NCBI GenBank assembly: GCA_030704615.1 | Contig: CM060731.1 | Coordinates: 2,604,001-2,668,000, forward strand | Length of the DNA: 64,000 nt | From: Takakia lepidozioides | Lineage: Eukaryota; Streptophyta; Takakiopsida; Takakiales; Takakiaceae | Direction of reading: 5' to 3' | Part shown: positions 11,338 through 22,879 of the stretch, one piece after another | Layout of the letters: the number at the start of each line of letters is the position of its first letter | How positions within the stretch are numbered: the first letter of the stretch is position 1 | The notes under the pieces: generated by a model | Database searches by the model: none | Seen by the model: the letters and a program-made list of their open reading frames with translations, nothing else | What the model was told of the DNA's origin: nothing | Translations under genes and position numbers: made by a program

Positions 11338-12588
11338 CTACTTTACAACTGGTATATGGTCTGCGACCCTCCGGATTGTGGAGTATATGTGTGCTGCAGG
11401 TGTTGGGGCACCAACCCTCTTCCCTATTTTGCGTAAGACCCTGGGTCGCGTTTTCCATGCCTCAACGAAATCTTGTTTCCTTTTCAGCGACATATTGTTG
11501 TTGTCATTTACAGGACAGAAGCTCTTTGCTGCCGCACGGTGCAACATTCCTGCAGCACTCTTGGCGAGAATATCAACAAGCTGCCCCCTACAGATACGAA
11601 GAGAAGACAACACATGTTTCTCCAGGTATTTGTCGTCCCCAACAATGCGAAGTATGTCTGCAAATTCTTCATCCATGGAGGATGGTACGAGGACAGGTTC
11701 CGCATCATAGGGGAAGTCATCTGTGGAAGGGCCCTCTGTTGCATTTCCCAAACCCTCTTCGTCGCCGACACTTGCATGAACCCTAAACACATTATGCAAT
11801 CCTCCATGAATGGTTCCCAGCGCAGTGCCACAAGCGCGCACTATGAGTCCATCCTGCAAGGGTGGATGAAGTAACTTCAGGACTCGGACTTGATGCTTGC
11901 ACAAATTGCCCTTCATTGCCCATGGGCAAGTGCAAAAAGCCCATTCGCATCCGGGGTTGTAAACAATGTAAATTGTGTTTGGGTGATTGGTGCTTAGAAC
12001 ATAGGCTGGTTGCCCAGGATGGAACGGAAGAGTGACATTGCAAGCTGGGATATCGCGTGCCGCAAGCACAGAACTGGACATATACTTATCCTGTTTGTCA
12101 TTCCTTATGAATCCGTGCGTCTTCAGGTGAATTGCATACCAGTAGTGTGTTAGCACACGGCCTGTGAGTTCCCATATGAGCCAATCCACTCTACGCCTAG
12201 TCATTTTGCCTTTCCCCATCCTCAGTCTTGCCTTCAAGTTTCCATGGTATGCCTCAATGCTAGCATTGGTGTCTTGACTGGCATGCGGAACATGGCGAGC
12301 TGCTGTACACCACATTGCTATTTTAGGACGCCATTCCTTATCGATGTAGTCCAGAAATTCATGCCCATTCGGATATTTCTTTCTCATGCGTCGGAGCATT
12401 GTTGCTACCCATGCAAGACCTTCTTTGAGATTGCTTGGTCCACCTCTACAGTACATGAGGTCTCCCATATCTTTCAGCAAGTTTGCGGTAGTGATATGAT
12501 CTTTGGTTTTCACGCATGATTGCTTCACCCAAGCCCGCTGGACATGCCAAAGGCACAGGAAAATGAGCATTCCTCGAAAAACAGCCCT
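11338..12588 (-). pseudogene. MULE-type transposase, C-terminal half with SWIM zinc finger
   Basis: One long open exon begins at a good acceptor (TACTTTGCAG, about 12589) and reads FLCLWHVQRAWVKQ. This is the C-x2-H segment that follows the second catalytic Asp in MULE-type transposases. The DDE-region residue cluster NASIEAYHGNLKARL follows. Then comes the SWIM finger CTCPWAMKGNLCKH (CxC..CxH), and after it an acidic, then basic, tail to the stop at 11338. The first half, including the two catalytic Asp residues, is missing upstream. It may be in lost exons or beyond a break near 12650. The reading frame is otherwise intact over more than 400 codons. It is clearly diverged from the transposase at 29711-33103. 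Confidence 0.75.
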
Positions 12589-12902
12589 GCAAAGTACACA
12601 TGCCCACATGAGAGACTTCAAAGAGGACTTCGCCAGTGGACTTGGGTACTAACCCAGTAGACTCTCTGGTTGACTGGTCTGCCCGTCTGTTTCAAACGGA
12701 TTCAGGCAGCAGACTCGCCCACTCTGACCTGCCATGGGACTCATGATGGCTTCATAATTCCACTCAACATAAGATCATAAATATTACAGAGGGGTCGCTT
12801 TGACTATGATATTTCGCGTTTTTTTTTAATACGTCGCATTGAACATTAACCCGGGGTTGCAGCTCTAAAATTTAAATTTAAATTTTTTTTGGTATGAAAT
12901 AG

Positions 12903-13280
12903 GTGCTGGTGAGGTCACGTCCCCATCGGTACACGGAGGATGATTTCCGGAACGTTTATGCAGCTGTACAGCAACCCAACCCGGGTTCGAACAATGGTGT
13001 GGTTGACATACCTCCACGAGCACCTCGGCGCCGTAGACTCGATGATGTGCCAATTGTACCACATGTGCCTGAACAAGCTCCCGGGCATCCCATTCCGCTT
13101 CCTTTGCCGCCTCAAGGCCCTAGGCCTCCAGGTCCAGAGCCATGAGGCCCCAATCGGCCCACATTCGAGGAACCCCCGCCGAAGGAGTGGTGGGCACGGA
13201 CACTACCGGGGTTTCAACCAGTCATGCGTCAGGCACACATTGTTGAGGACCACTACAAGAGAAATGGGCTTGCGGATGTG
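12903..13280 (+). pseudogene. Unknown Pro-rich coding fragment
   Basis: A frame with Pro/Arg-rich sequence (PPRAPRRRRLDDVP) runs to a TGA at 13143-13145. It continues in the same frame through WWARTLPGFQ to about 13275, where GTGAGT looks like a splice donor. I do not recognise a family. It directly precedes the CACTA-like GTCGC region and may be an exon captured by that element. Confidence 0.3.
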
Positions 13281-13299
13281 GCAAGGGTGAGTCTCTAAG

Positions 13300-14190
13300 A
13301 ACCCATCTTCCCCGCCGTCGCCGAGGCTGCGACGCTCCGTTGCAATTCCCCGATGTCACAACATCTCGGGGGCGTCGCAGAAAATTGGTTCTGGGAGTAG
13401 ATTGTAGAGCATAATGGGCTTGACATCCTCAGACTACAGCCATTGTCCAACAATAAGTTGCAATGCAGCTTCGCAAAACTTAGGCCCTTGATAGATATTT
13501 GTTCTTGAAGAACTTTGGGGACAAGTCTCGGTGCAAATTCCAGCTGTGAGAGCTCCTGCAGAGTACTCATAATCTGCAACACAATGATAGGATTGAAATA
13601 GTGATAGTTACCAGGAGGTAACTCTTGATATGTATATATATACTTGGACTGCTTTTGTGATACATAAATGTATTGTAGATGTGTTGGTTAGAGTGTAGTG
13701 TCTTAGAAATGTTATAACGTGGAGGTCCTAGGTTCAAATATGCATTGCCTAATTTATGTAGAACAATGTGTGAACTGCCATTGGACAAAACCGGAGTCAA
13801 TGGTCAACACCGAGTCAATGGTCAACTAGTTTTTGAAATTCAAAATTCAAATTCAAATTCAAATGTCCCCCCCTAAACAAGGTCGCAGATTTTTTTTTTA
13901 AAATTTTTTTTAATTTTTTTAATTTAATTTTTTGGGGTGCGAGGCCCGGACGTCGCAAGTCGCGCCGACGCCGTGGCGTCGCAGGTCGCGGCCGGGGGGT
14001 TTTCGATTCCCCAACAACATTAATTAGCGACGTTCCGGGAACTACGTCTCTGCAACATCTCTACGACTTTTCGACGTCGCAAAATGCCCCCGGCGCACCT
14101 CGGGCGCCTTAGAGTATTTCCGTCGCTAGGTTGGAGGTCGCTGGGGCATCGCTAAAACCCCCCCCCCCCCCCCCAAACGTAGTAGTGTCT
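13300..14190. repeat. CACTA-like subterminal GTCGC array, one end
   Basis: Repeated GCGTCGCA / TGCGACGC words occur at 13310-13400 and 13920-14150. They run into a C-tract (14157-14174) and then the sequence AAACGTAGTAGTG, which ends in TAGTG as CACTA elements do. The layout matches 17140-17997. 13600-13860 is A/T-rich, with nothing recognisable in it. Confidence 0.5.
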
Positions 14191-14572
14191 GCCCCCCGGG
14201 GCTGTTTTTTTTTCCTTTGTGTTTCTTCGCCCCATCGCTTGTTTGCTTCTTCGCCCCCTTTTGTTCGCTCGCGCGCAGGTACCTGCCCAATCCCCCTGCG
14301 GGCTGTCAAAATGCAGCTCGCGCAAGGGGGTTTTTTTTTGTGTGTTTTGCTCGCCCCCTGACGTGTACTCGTCGTCTTGCCTGTTGCGCAGCTCGATTTC
14401 TCGTCGTCTTGCCTGCTGTGCAGCTCAGCTGCTTACTCTCTCACTCACTAAGTAAGTGCCGCGCCTACTTCCAATACAGCCCCACTAACGGCTATCTAAA
14501 AAATTGAGTTATGTTTTTTTTTTGCCTGTTTTTAATTGTTTGGTTGGTGGGTTTTGTTACACCAGCAGTCAG

Positions 14573-14668
14573 TAGCTCAGTTGGTTAGTGCACTGAGTGC
14601 CAGCCAGATTATTGTTTTTGTTACTTTAGTTAGTTTTGTTTGTTTGTTAGTTAGGGTTCAATTTTAAA
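14573..14668 (+). other. tRNA-like A-box segment (possible SINE head)
   Basis: TAGCTCAGTTGGTTAGTGC at 14573-14591 matches a tRNA D-arm/A-box. A GGTTCAATT word about 80 bp downstream resembles a weak B-box. No cloverleaf closes, so this is not a tRNA gene. A tRNA-derived SINE remnant is possible. Confidence 0.25.
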
Positions 14669-14774
14669 CTTTTTTATCTTAGCTAGTTTTGTTTGTTTGT
14701 TAATATGTTCTATGGTACCATCCCTATTTTTTTTGCTTCTTTTGAGGTCATGGGCATTTGTTTGCATTGTAGGC

Positions 14775-16988
14775 ATGGCCCGGGATGAGGACAAGACCCC
14801 TCGTCGCCCTCCTTCCGGGAAGAAGAAACGACATGATAACCTGGATCTGCCCCCGCGCATTACTCGTTCGGCAAGGAAGAGAGGCGAGGTGGGTGCCTCG
14901 GCGGATGTTTCTGCCTCCCCACCCCCCGCGGCTGCTGGTCCTGCCTTGGCTAATATTGCTGCCCCGGAGTCCCCCGGCGGCAGGCCCCCCACCCCCCCGG
15001 CCGGTCCCTCCGGCAGAGGTAGGGCATACACCACCCGCATATCCCCGAATTATTCAGGAGGGCCCTAGGAAGGGTTATCTCGATATCCCGGATGGCCCTA
15101 GCCCTAATTCGCATATGAAGGCTGTCCTGGAACGTTCACGGGCAGCCGTGCTTGAGGCAAGAGAGAGGGAGAGGGTCGAGCGGACTTTGCGCCATGGGTT
15201 GGGGTCAGAGGTGGAGGAGGGTGGTGATGCTAGGGATAGTTCATCATGGCAACATGAGGCCGCCGCCGAGGCTGCGGCGGCAGCTATGTTATCTTTAGCC
15301 CCCGGTGGTGCGGCGCCCTCTCCCTCACATGTTCATGGCAGCACCGGGGGTGTCTCCACCTCGACCAGACGTCGTTTGGTGGATGCCGGAAACCTCTTGC
15401 CAACTTGGAATGCCGCCTCTCCCACCAAGAAGGCGGCGCTCTTGGCGCAATAGGGCATTCCCATTACGGCGACCGTTGCCTTTGACCACCAGGTAAATAT
15501 ATCCTATCCAGATTTGTTCTTAGTTTTTCTCATCTTTTTTGAACTTGTAAATTTTAGAAGATGAATAAATTAGGTGGTTGATTCTACTGGCATGTGTTTA
15601 ATTTGCAGGGTTCGGCCTCCTTTAGCTCAATGCAGAGTTACACGATGGGGGCACGGCCCCTAGAGGTCCCACTTGTCATTGATGAGGGGGCTAGAGAGAG
15701 ACGCATGCAAAGAGAGAAAGAAAGTGAGGATTGTTGAGAAGGGAAAAGGCCTATCATTAGAACCCCCAAAGAAGAAAAAGAGGCCTTGCAAGGATGTCGT
15801 AGAGTTGAGAGATGTACGGGTGGGGGAGGGCACTAGTAGTCAGCCCAATGTGTTGGGAAATACAAGTGGGGTTAGTGGGAAGAACTCTGATGTGGTAGCG
15901 CCCAGAAGTGGTAAGGGAGGGAAGACCAAAAAGCGCAAAAAGAGGGGAGAGAATGTTGTACTTCAGATCCCACCTTTAGAGGTGAACCAATTTGGATATC
16001 CTGTGGGGGAATTTTGGGAGGTCATGAAGAAATATGCCTTCCCAAAGGTAGCTAGGTGGTTCCCTTGGCATGTGGAGTGGACCCAAATTCCGTGGGTGCA
16101 TCATAGAGAGTTTGTGGATGAGGTAGAAAATGTCTTTGGGGGTCATTGGAATGAGACCCGGTTGATGGGGCTGATCAGGAAGAACATGAGGGACAAGTGC
16201 GAGGATGGAGATCCAAAACGCAACAAAGAGGGGGCTCGTTCCCAAGAGGCCTCCAACCTGTTCGCAGGTATGCCATCTCACTCGTCTCTTGTCTTTCCAT
16301 TGTATTTCCCCCCCCCCATGTGTAAGCCTCTTCATGCATGCTTTCATGTATATGAAGAACTAATAAATGAGGATGGATGCCTAGAGTCTTGGGAGATCCT
16401 CATTGCCGAGGAGACTAATGGCGAGAAGAATCCGAAGTTTGCTCGAGGTCGTGAGGCAGCCACCCTCCGCCTAGAGAAAGGGGATTCCACGCACAAATTT
16501 GGCCCCGGAGGAGCCAAATTGTTCGCCACCCGCTTTGTAAGATCTTCATTCCCTATCGATTTTGTTTTTTTGTTTTTTTTCTTCAAGTATGTTTTCGCTA
16601 ATCTTCTCTATCTCTTTCTAATGCGAATATTTTATTTGTTTATACTCTTGTGAAGACAAAAAAGTTTGGGAGACAACCCTCCATTGAGGAGGTGGAGTAT
16701 GCCAAGATCCATGGGTATGTGGGCCTCGTTACACGAATGAAGGCATGTAAGATGCTCAAGAACAGGAGGAGGAAGAAGAGGTTGTCCTCTAAGGTTCAGC
16801 TAGGTACTGAGGGTGATGACGGGGAGAACCACGATGATGAGAGTGGCGATAGTGAGGATAGTGAGAGTGATGATAGTCATGTGAGTGAGACGGACACCGA
16901 CGGTGATGGTGATGACGATGGTGTTGACGACAATGATGCAGCTAGTGAGGGATCTAGCCCCGAGAGTTTGGAGGGCCAAGGTGAGTAG
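14775..16988 (+). pseudogene. Broken transposon-associated gene (CACTA-like, En/Spm ORF-type)
   Basis: The gene starts with MARDEDKTPRR and a basic, Pro-rich N-terminus. The frame shifts near 15020 in a C-run, and a TAG interrupts it at 15451-15453. Exons are bounded by CAG|GTAAAT (15493), TTGCAG (15608), GCAG|GTATGC (about 16267), CTTT|GTAAGA (16536) and GTGAAG (about 16655). The central exon carries NQFGYPVGEFWEVMKKYAF and RLMGLIRKNMRDKC, followed by RLEKGDSTHKFGPGG. This pattern is reminiscent of the plant Ptta/En/Spm transposase family. The C-terminus is a basic KNRRRKKR stretch and a long Asp/Glu/Ser tail. It sits between the two GTCGC arrays, which suggests it belongs to a CACTA-type element. 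The family assignment is tentative. Confidence 0.45.
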
Positions 16989-17139
16989 TAGGGATGATGT
17001 ACACGATCTTTTCAGGTCAATTTTCATGTATATATGTATATACGCATGCGCATGATGTGGTGCTCCCACAATCCCAAATTCCCTAAACCTAAACCTAGCC
17101 CTAAACTCACAATCCTAATCCAGGCCTCAAACCTTGGTG

Positions 17140-17997
17140 CGACCTCCCAGGCGTCGCAAATCTACAAAAGAAAAGAAACCAGACCATCGGGGGCTGCCCT
17201 AAAATTCTATTTGAAATAAAGCGTCGCAGGTTTAATGCGACGCCCAAAGCGTCGCAGATTGGGGCCACCATAATATTGTTTTTTAAAAATAAACCGTCGC
17301 AGGTTTACTGCGATGCACAGGATGTCGCAGATGGGGGCCACCCTAAAATTTGATTTGAAATAAAACCGTTGCAAATTAACTGTGACGCGTCTGCCGTCGC
17401 ACATTGGGGCACGTATTGGGGCCCCCAAAACCGTCGCAGTATTACTGAGGTCGCAAGCAGGGCACCTATATATATATAAATAATAAGCCGAAAGAAAAAA
17501 CAAAAAAGAATTTCAATTACCCGAAAGGCGTCGCAGTTTTACTGCGACACATCAGACGTCGCAGGAATGGATTAAACAAGAATATTTTATAATTAACAGT
17601 AATTATTTAAAAACTTCAAATAAAATGCGTCGCACGGAAAAGGCGACGCCCGGTACGATGCAGCGGGGAAGCGACGCACAGGGCATCGCTCTTGAATGCG
17701 ACGTTGTGCACGTCGCATGCCAGGCGGTGCATGCTTGAACCACATGCGACGCCGAGGTCGTCGCATGTGTTACCGACGTCAGGCGCGTCGCAACACTTGG
17801 GATCCTGGGTGGCGCAATCTGCGACCCCCCTGGCGTCACCTTAAGTCCGGAATCTGCGACACCCCCATAGCGATGCATTTGCGACGCCAGAGGCGTCGCA
17901 GATTTGCGATTTCCGCCGGGGTGGAAATCCACGATTAGCGTCGCCTGGGGCGTCGCTAGCGCCCCCCCCCCCCCCCCCCCCGCAAAATGGTGTAGTG
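17140..17997. repeat. GTCGC motif array and CACTA-type right end
   Basis: At least twenty GCGTCGCA / TGCGACGC words in both orientations fill this stretch, often as inverted pairs (for example GCGTCGCAGGTTTAATGCGACGC at 17221). A C-tract at 17962-17981 is followed by CAAAATGGTGTAGTG ending at 17997. Its complement, CACTACACCATTTTG, is a typical CACTA terminus. Dense short subterminal repeats are the usual transposase binding sites in this superfamily. The matching left terminus was not found. Confidence 0.6.
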
Positions 17998-18064
17998 AGT
18001 GCACCAAAACCCTTAATTCGGAAGGACATGTAGCGTGTTGGCAATGAAACAGACTCCTAACTGT

Positions 18065-18260
18065 CAAATCCCCGGGAAAGTAGTCGTTGCCGACTATAAC
18101 TCTCAGAGATTGCACCCCTGTCCAGTAGTCGCCATGGACTATGACACCAAATGATCCTAAACCCGTGTCATAGTCGGTGCCGACTACGACTCCCAACTAT
18201 TCGTTAGTATGACTGCCAACCAGACCTCGTCCGGGAGTCGTTGTCGACTATGACGCATCG
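18065..18260. repeat. Palindrome family 3 (AGTCGNNRNCGACT)
   Basis: About four copies of TAGTCG-gtgc-CGACTA or a variant occur in 200 bp (near 18077, 18128, 18168 and 18236). They precede the gag-like frame at 18702 and may belong to the untranslated leader or LTR of that element. Confidence 0.5.
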
Positions 18261-18701
18261 CTACCCCAGAGACTCTACCTCATCCGTAAAGGATGAACGC
18301 ACACCATGGCAATTACCAACCATTGTCATCCAGCATAAGGATGAACTACGTAGAAGGAAACAGCGACAGAAACCAAGATCATCCAAGAGAAGGATGAAAG
18401 TCACACAAAACCGTTACCAGAAGCCAAGTGCTTCTTGGTAATCGCCGGCCGAGCACTTAAAGCTAACTGCGCTTTAAAGCCAGAAGGACAGCACAACAGG
18501 ATTATCTCCATAGGAACTTCTAGAGAAGTGCAAGTGGAAACCCAAAGGGCAGAACCCCTACTTAAACCCAGAAAGACTTTCCATACTTCCTCTTCTGCGA
18601 ACTGGAAATTGTTGTCTACGCAAATTCCAGTGTGCTTTATACTACTATTGATACAGGAATTGGCTCTCCAATTCCTTGCAGCAACAACAAAACTTAGAGA
18701 A

Positions 18702-19289
18702 ATGGCAGGCACCAAGCGGAAGACACAGGGATCCTTTTCGCATATTACTTTCAAGATCAGCGTCGTCTTGAGGAAGATTGACGAAGATGCAGAGACGCAG
18801 GCAACACTGACGAGTCTTGGCTTACGGTACTTCATTAGTACCCTGGATTGGAACCTCAAGCATGATGATCTGTGTAGGGAGTTCTTGGAGAACTACAACA
18901 CCAACAGTCGGTCTACGCGCGTCCGCAACACACAAATCCTACTGACCGAGCAATACTTGGCGGAGGTGTTCCATCTTCCCAGTCAGGACGTCCCAGTGAC
19001 ATCAACAAACCCCAGAGGTTTGTCATTACAGACCTGTTTGAGAAACTCACACAACCCGACCAAGGCTATACATGCAAGGACAGCAAAGACCCCGACTTTG
19101 AGAAGGTCGGCCCAGTGCTTAGCGCGTTGTTTTGCCTTAGGAAAAACCACAGCTACTGCACTAAGGAGCTGGTATAACAGGTTTTGATTTGCCTCAATGG
19201 GCAAATCGTTAACAGGGCAGGCTTCTTGTTGAAGAAGCTGATCGAGGAGCTTACCCGCTGACGAAGAAGAAGAACCAGCTGAAATTTAC
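18702..19289 (+). pseudogene. Gag-like / plant-element ORF1-like protein, frameshifted
   Basis: The frame reads from MAGTKRKTQGSF through LGLRYFISTLDWN, LCREFLENYNTNSR and VRNTQILLTEQYLAEVFHLP. The frame shifts near 19018 and continues as GFVITDLFEKLTQ. The spacing of an E/D-rich helix, VR..I and LP resembles ORF1-type proteins of plant retroelements, but no diagnostic motif is present. It is cut at 19289 by the chromovirus LTR. Confidence 0.35.
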
Positions 19290-20012
19290 TGTCGCGCACC
19301 TCACTTCGGTAAGCTCCCCTTCAAGTCATAGTTACTCGCTTTGATGCGCGCGCCTAACTCCCAAACTGGCCGCCGGGCCAACTCGGAGCTTCGGCTGCTC
19401 ACCGGGACATAACGGTCCCCCTTTGCTCCTCCACAAGACCCTCTCTCAATTTGGGCCTAGTGGAAATTCCCTTTGGTTGTTGGCAGTCCGGAACAGCTCC
19501 CCACACCTTGGTCGCTTTCCGGCTCGCACGCTTACTTACTAGTTTTGGTCACCAATGGGCTTGCACCGTTCTCGGGGTTACTACTCCCTATATATACTTC
19601 TGTGACTGTCCGCGGGGGTTTCACAAGCAACACAGTCATTTTATGGCGAACCACCACGAAAACCCTCGATTCCCGGTGATGAGTCGCGGTGAGTCTTGGC
19701 CCACCCACCACAGCCCCATTGGACCGTGATGAGTCCCAAGACTCCCCACGACTCCCACCACAAGGTCTTTGCCCCATGGTGAGTCCTATGTCACCCCCAC
19801 TAAGACCCACTAAGCTACCACCACTCCTCGTGGAACCACCCCCACCGCAACCCGGTGTGCGGGGCTCCACCTAGTGAGCACCTCCGCCTCCTTGAGTGCT
19901 TTGGGCACTCAAGGGTGCTTCGGCCCCGTACCTATTGTTGCCACTACCCCCACCACAGGGGCAGCCCCTCTTGTGTCCCGACCCCCTGTCCTCAAGGCAA
20001 AGGGCCGCGACA
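19290..20012 (-). mobile_element. 3' LTR of a chromovirus (Ty3/gypsy)
   Basis: The LTR is bounded by TGTCGCGCAC and GGCCGCGACA and is 723 bp long. It closely matches the 730-bp LTR at 61091-61820. It belongs to the minus-strand integrase to its right. The two outer flanks (TTTAC left of 19290, GCTCG right of 61820) do not match, so these are probably LTRs of two insertions. Confidence 0.85.
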
Positions 20013-20990
20013 CAACCCCTACCAGCAGGGAGTCGATGTCCTCATCGACTTGTCCATTTGTAGAAACTAACTTCCAAGATGTGGCGTCCCATATCAAGGA
20101 GTTTGTTTCTGTACCATGGCGTCCCATGGCAAAGAACCAAACCCCCTACTTGACTCTACTCTCCACTAGCTAGTTCGGCCGACTTCCTCCAAGTCCCGGC
20201 CAAGGGTGGAGCCTCTCAAGCTCCTCCCAGTGCACTCTTCTTGGCCCACTTCAAGGCCAAGGAATGATCCTCCCCGAGGATCGAATCACCTTACTGCAAC
20301 AACATTGCTTGCGATCGCTCATGATGCCGCTTTTGGCATCACCTTGGGTAAGGGTTCACCTTGAACCCTTTTTGACTAGGAAGATAACCTTGAACCAACC
20401 GTGCGCCCCAATCACTACAATTGGGTCCGCCTTGGAATGCTGGCCTGAGGTACGGGAACACGCCGAAGCCACAGTACGACTTCGTCCCGAGGTTACACGA
20501 ACGGAAGCACGTAGCTTCCGCGTTAATCCGCACTACAAGACAACCCCCTCGGTAGCGCAGTTATAGTACGTGCACGCGCTAGGTGCACACTAGCACGTGA
20601 ATTCCCAAAGAAGGCGCAAGTTTCATTGCCCATTGGATGGGAGTCACCCAATTTTGGCACTGCGCAAACACACGATTAATCCAATTTACCTCTCCCACTT
20701 TTGTAAGCTAGCATGCATTCTACACACTAGCCAACCATACCATGCATCACCATTCCAAACAAAATAGGACGCACAACATTTGGAAACCATTTCATTTATA
20801 ACAACATTTGTACAATACAAGTTTTTGCAATCGGATTCCTGAGCTAGCTAAGCCGGGCTAAGCATACATTTCCTCCCCCACGATCCAAGGTTTATGTCCC
20901 CATCAACGCTTCTTCCGCTTTTGAGGTTGCCCTTCGAAAGCTGCAACCGCCTCGGATGCGGTTCCCATTTCTGAGGCACGCACCTAACTT
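20013..20990. other. Chromovirus 3' untranslated region
   Basis: This stretch lies between the chromodomain end and the 3' LTR on the minus strand. I see no coding domain, no RNA gene and no clear repeat. Confidence 0.5.
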
Positions 20991-20994
20991 GCCT

Positions 20995-22281
20995 CCACTT
21001 GATGATAGCCCTTCCATTTCACGAGATACTCCGTTTCTTGATTCTTGAACCTCATCGACTTAAAGCACTGCCTCCACCTCATACTCAGGTTCATTTTCAT
21101 GATCCAACAGCACATGAGGCGGATGCAATACTTGATGCCGATTCGGACGCGCTTCATCTTTGAAGTAAGGCTTCAAAATGGAGACGTGGAATATCGGATG
21201 CACCTTGCTATTTGCCGGCAGCTCCAATTTGTACACATCCTCATTCATAACCTTCCGGATGCGAAAGGGCCACGCATACGGAGGTACGAACTTCGGACTC
21301 ACTTCCGGAGGTAGTCGAAAATTCTTTGATGTTCAACCAGACCTCTGTGCCTGCCTCAAACTTAACTTCCCTCCGCTTCCGATTCGTCTGCCGTTCATAC
21401 CATTTCCTAGCTTTGGCAATGTTATACTTTGCGAGCTTCAACAAACGCTCGCGTTCTTCCAGCATCGCTGCTGCTGCCGGTTCCTCAACGTCCTGGGCGG
21501 TCCGACTTGTCGGCACCAAAGGTGCTTTTCCATAGACCAATACGAAAGGGGAAACTCCCGTTGCGGAGTGTTTTGTGTTATTATAACAGAACTCTGCCGC
21601 ATCCAAGTGCTCCACCCAGTCTGATTGGTCTGCCGACACATAATTCCGCAAGATTTGCTTCACCACGGAATTCACTCTTTCCGTTTGGCCGTCGGTCGTA
21701 GGTCGGAAAGCGGTGCTCATCTTGAGCCTCGTCCCCATTTTCTTCCAAAGTGCCCTCCAAAATTTACTTGTAAACTTTGGATCGCGGTCCGAGACAATAT
21801 CCTTTGGAAGTCCATGATGCTTGAAGACGTGGGCGAAGTAAAGTCGCCCCGTTTCCTACGCCGTTGCCGTCTCCTTGGTGGGGATGAAATGGCCCATTTT
21901 ACTGAACCTATCCACCACCACCATGATTGCATTGAATCCTTTTGATAGGGGCATAGCAGTCATGAAATCCATCGAGACACTTTCCCAAGACCCCTCTGGA
22001 ATCGGCAAGGGTTGTAACAGCCCCGCTTGCTTTTTGTACTCGCTCCGGTTTTGTTGGCATGTGGTGCATGTCTTGACATACTCCTCGGCCTCCTCCCTCA
22101 GTTTGGGCCAAAAATACTCTTTCTTCAAGAGTGCCGCGGTGCGCTTGGTTCCGCCGTGGCCCGCAAGCGGGCCATCGTGGCATTCTCTCAAGAGACTATC
22201 TTTGATCCTTCCCTTCGGCACGTAGAGACGCTTTTGCTTGTACCGGAGCAGTCCATTGTGCAAGTGGAACTGCGATTTAAC
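20995..22281 (-). pseudogene. Chromovirus integrase with chromodomain, partial
   Basis: On the minus strand the H2C2 zinc region (HDGPLAGHGG..CTTCQQNR) is followed by the catalytic core, SMDFMTAMP and VVVDRFSKMGHF. After a frameshift near 21860 come FRPTTDGQTERVN, the GKAPLVP segment and the C-terminal domain YKLELPANSKVHPIFHVS. The last part reads YEVEAVL and, after a frame change, EYLVKWKGYH, a chromodomain. Known chromodomains direct integration towards marked heterochromatin. The gene is cut at 22281, where another element's LTR begins. RNase H and RT are missing. Confidence 0.85.
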
Positions 22282-22416
22282 TGTCATGGTCTTAGTCATG
22301 GTTAACTAGAATTACCTACTTCTAGTTAACTAGGACATTTTGGATATTTATATTTGTATTTTGTGTGTTGGGACTTCATTTGGTCTCACATGCCAAGTGA
22401 GGTGTCAAACCTCACT
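22282..22416 (+). mobile_element. DNMT-gypsy 5' LTR, first 135 bp (split by MULE)
   Basis: TGTCATGG at 22282 begins sequence resembling the start of the antisense LTR fragment at 55998 (TGTCAAG.., an AACTAGAAT..CTAGTTA hairpin, TATTTGTATTT). It continues at 45247 after the inserted MULE. The last 9 bp (22408-22416, AACCTCACT) are the MULE target duplication. The LTR interrupts the chromovirus integrase. Confidence 0.65.
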
Positions 22417-22500
22417 GGGGGCTGCTATTTCATGAGCCATGAGCCATGAGCGGCATGAGCCATGAGCAGAGTCGTAAGTGTGGAAAAAAACATGAGCAGC
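22417..22500. repeat. MULE left terminal inverted repeat
   Basis: The terminus is GGGGGCTGCTATTTCATGAG, followed by CATGAGCC repeats (22431-22470). It pairs with 45124-45237 and with the internal end at 33844-33952. Confidence 0.82.
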
Positions 22501-22879
22501 ACTATTTTCCGGAAATGAGTGTCCGCGGGAATAGGGTTTAGGGTGCCACGGTCATAGGGGGAGAAGGACCTCCCGATGAAGGAGGTTCGGCAATGTTATT
22601 TAGAATTATATATTGAAAGGCAATGTTTCGCGAATGGTAGGGTGGTACTGATCTGTACAATGGGGGCCCATTTCAGCCTACCAGCCACTTGCAAAATCCA
22701 CCCACACTCCCAATCCCAAACGAAATGAGCAATGACGCATTCTCGGAACGATGGACACAGAATAGAATAAAAAGAGGGCACAATGAGGTTTTTATCGATC
22801 CACATGAATTGCATTTGAAGCACGTCTACTGTGCTGATTGTGCAATCAAATCTTTAGCCCTGTGCCTATTGAATACAAG

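Noticed and set aside
13247-13265. CACTACAAGAGAAATGG as the left end of the CACTA-like element
   Set aside because: It shares only CACTACA with the right end at 17997, has no matching 3-bp duplication, and lies within a possible coding fragment.
14573-14645. tRNA gene
   Set aside because: Only the D-arm/A-box is convincing; no anticodon arm, no T-arm in register and no acceptor pairing.
15080-15100. LDIPDG motif in the CACTA-associated frame, as in the methyltransferase genes
   Set aside because: No other methyltransferase motif is nearby and the surrounding sequence is unrelated; chance match.
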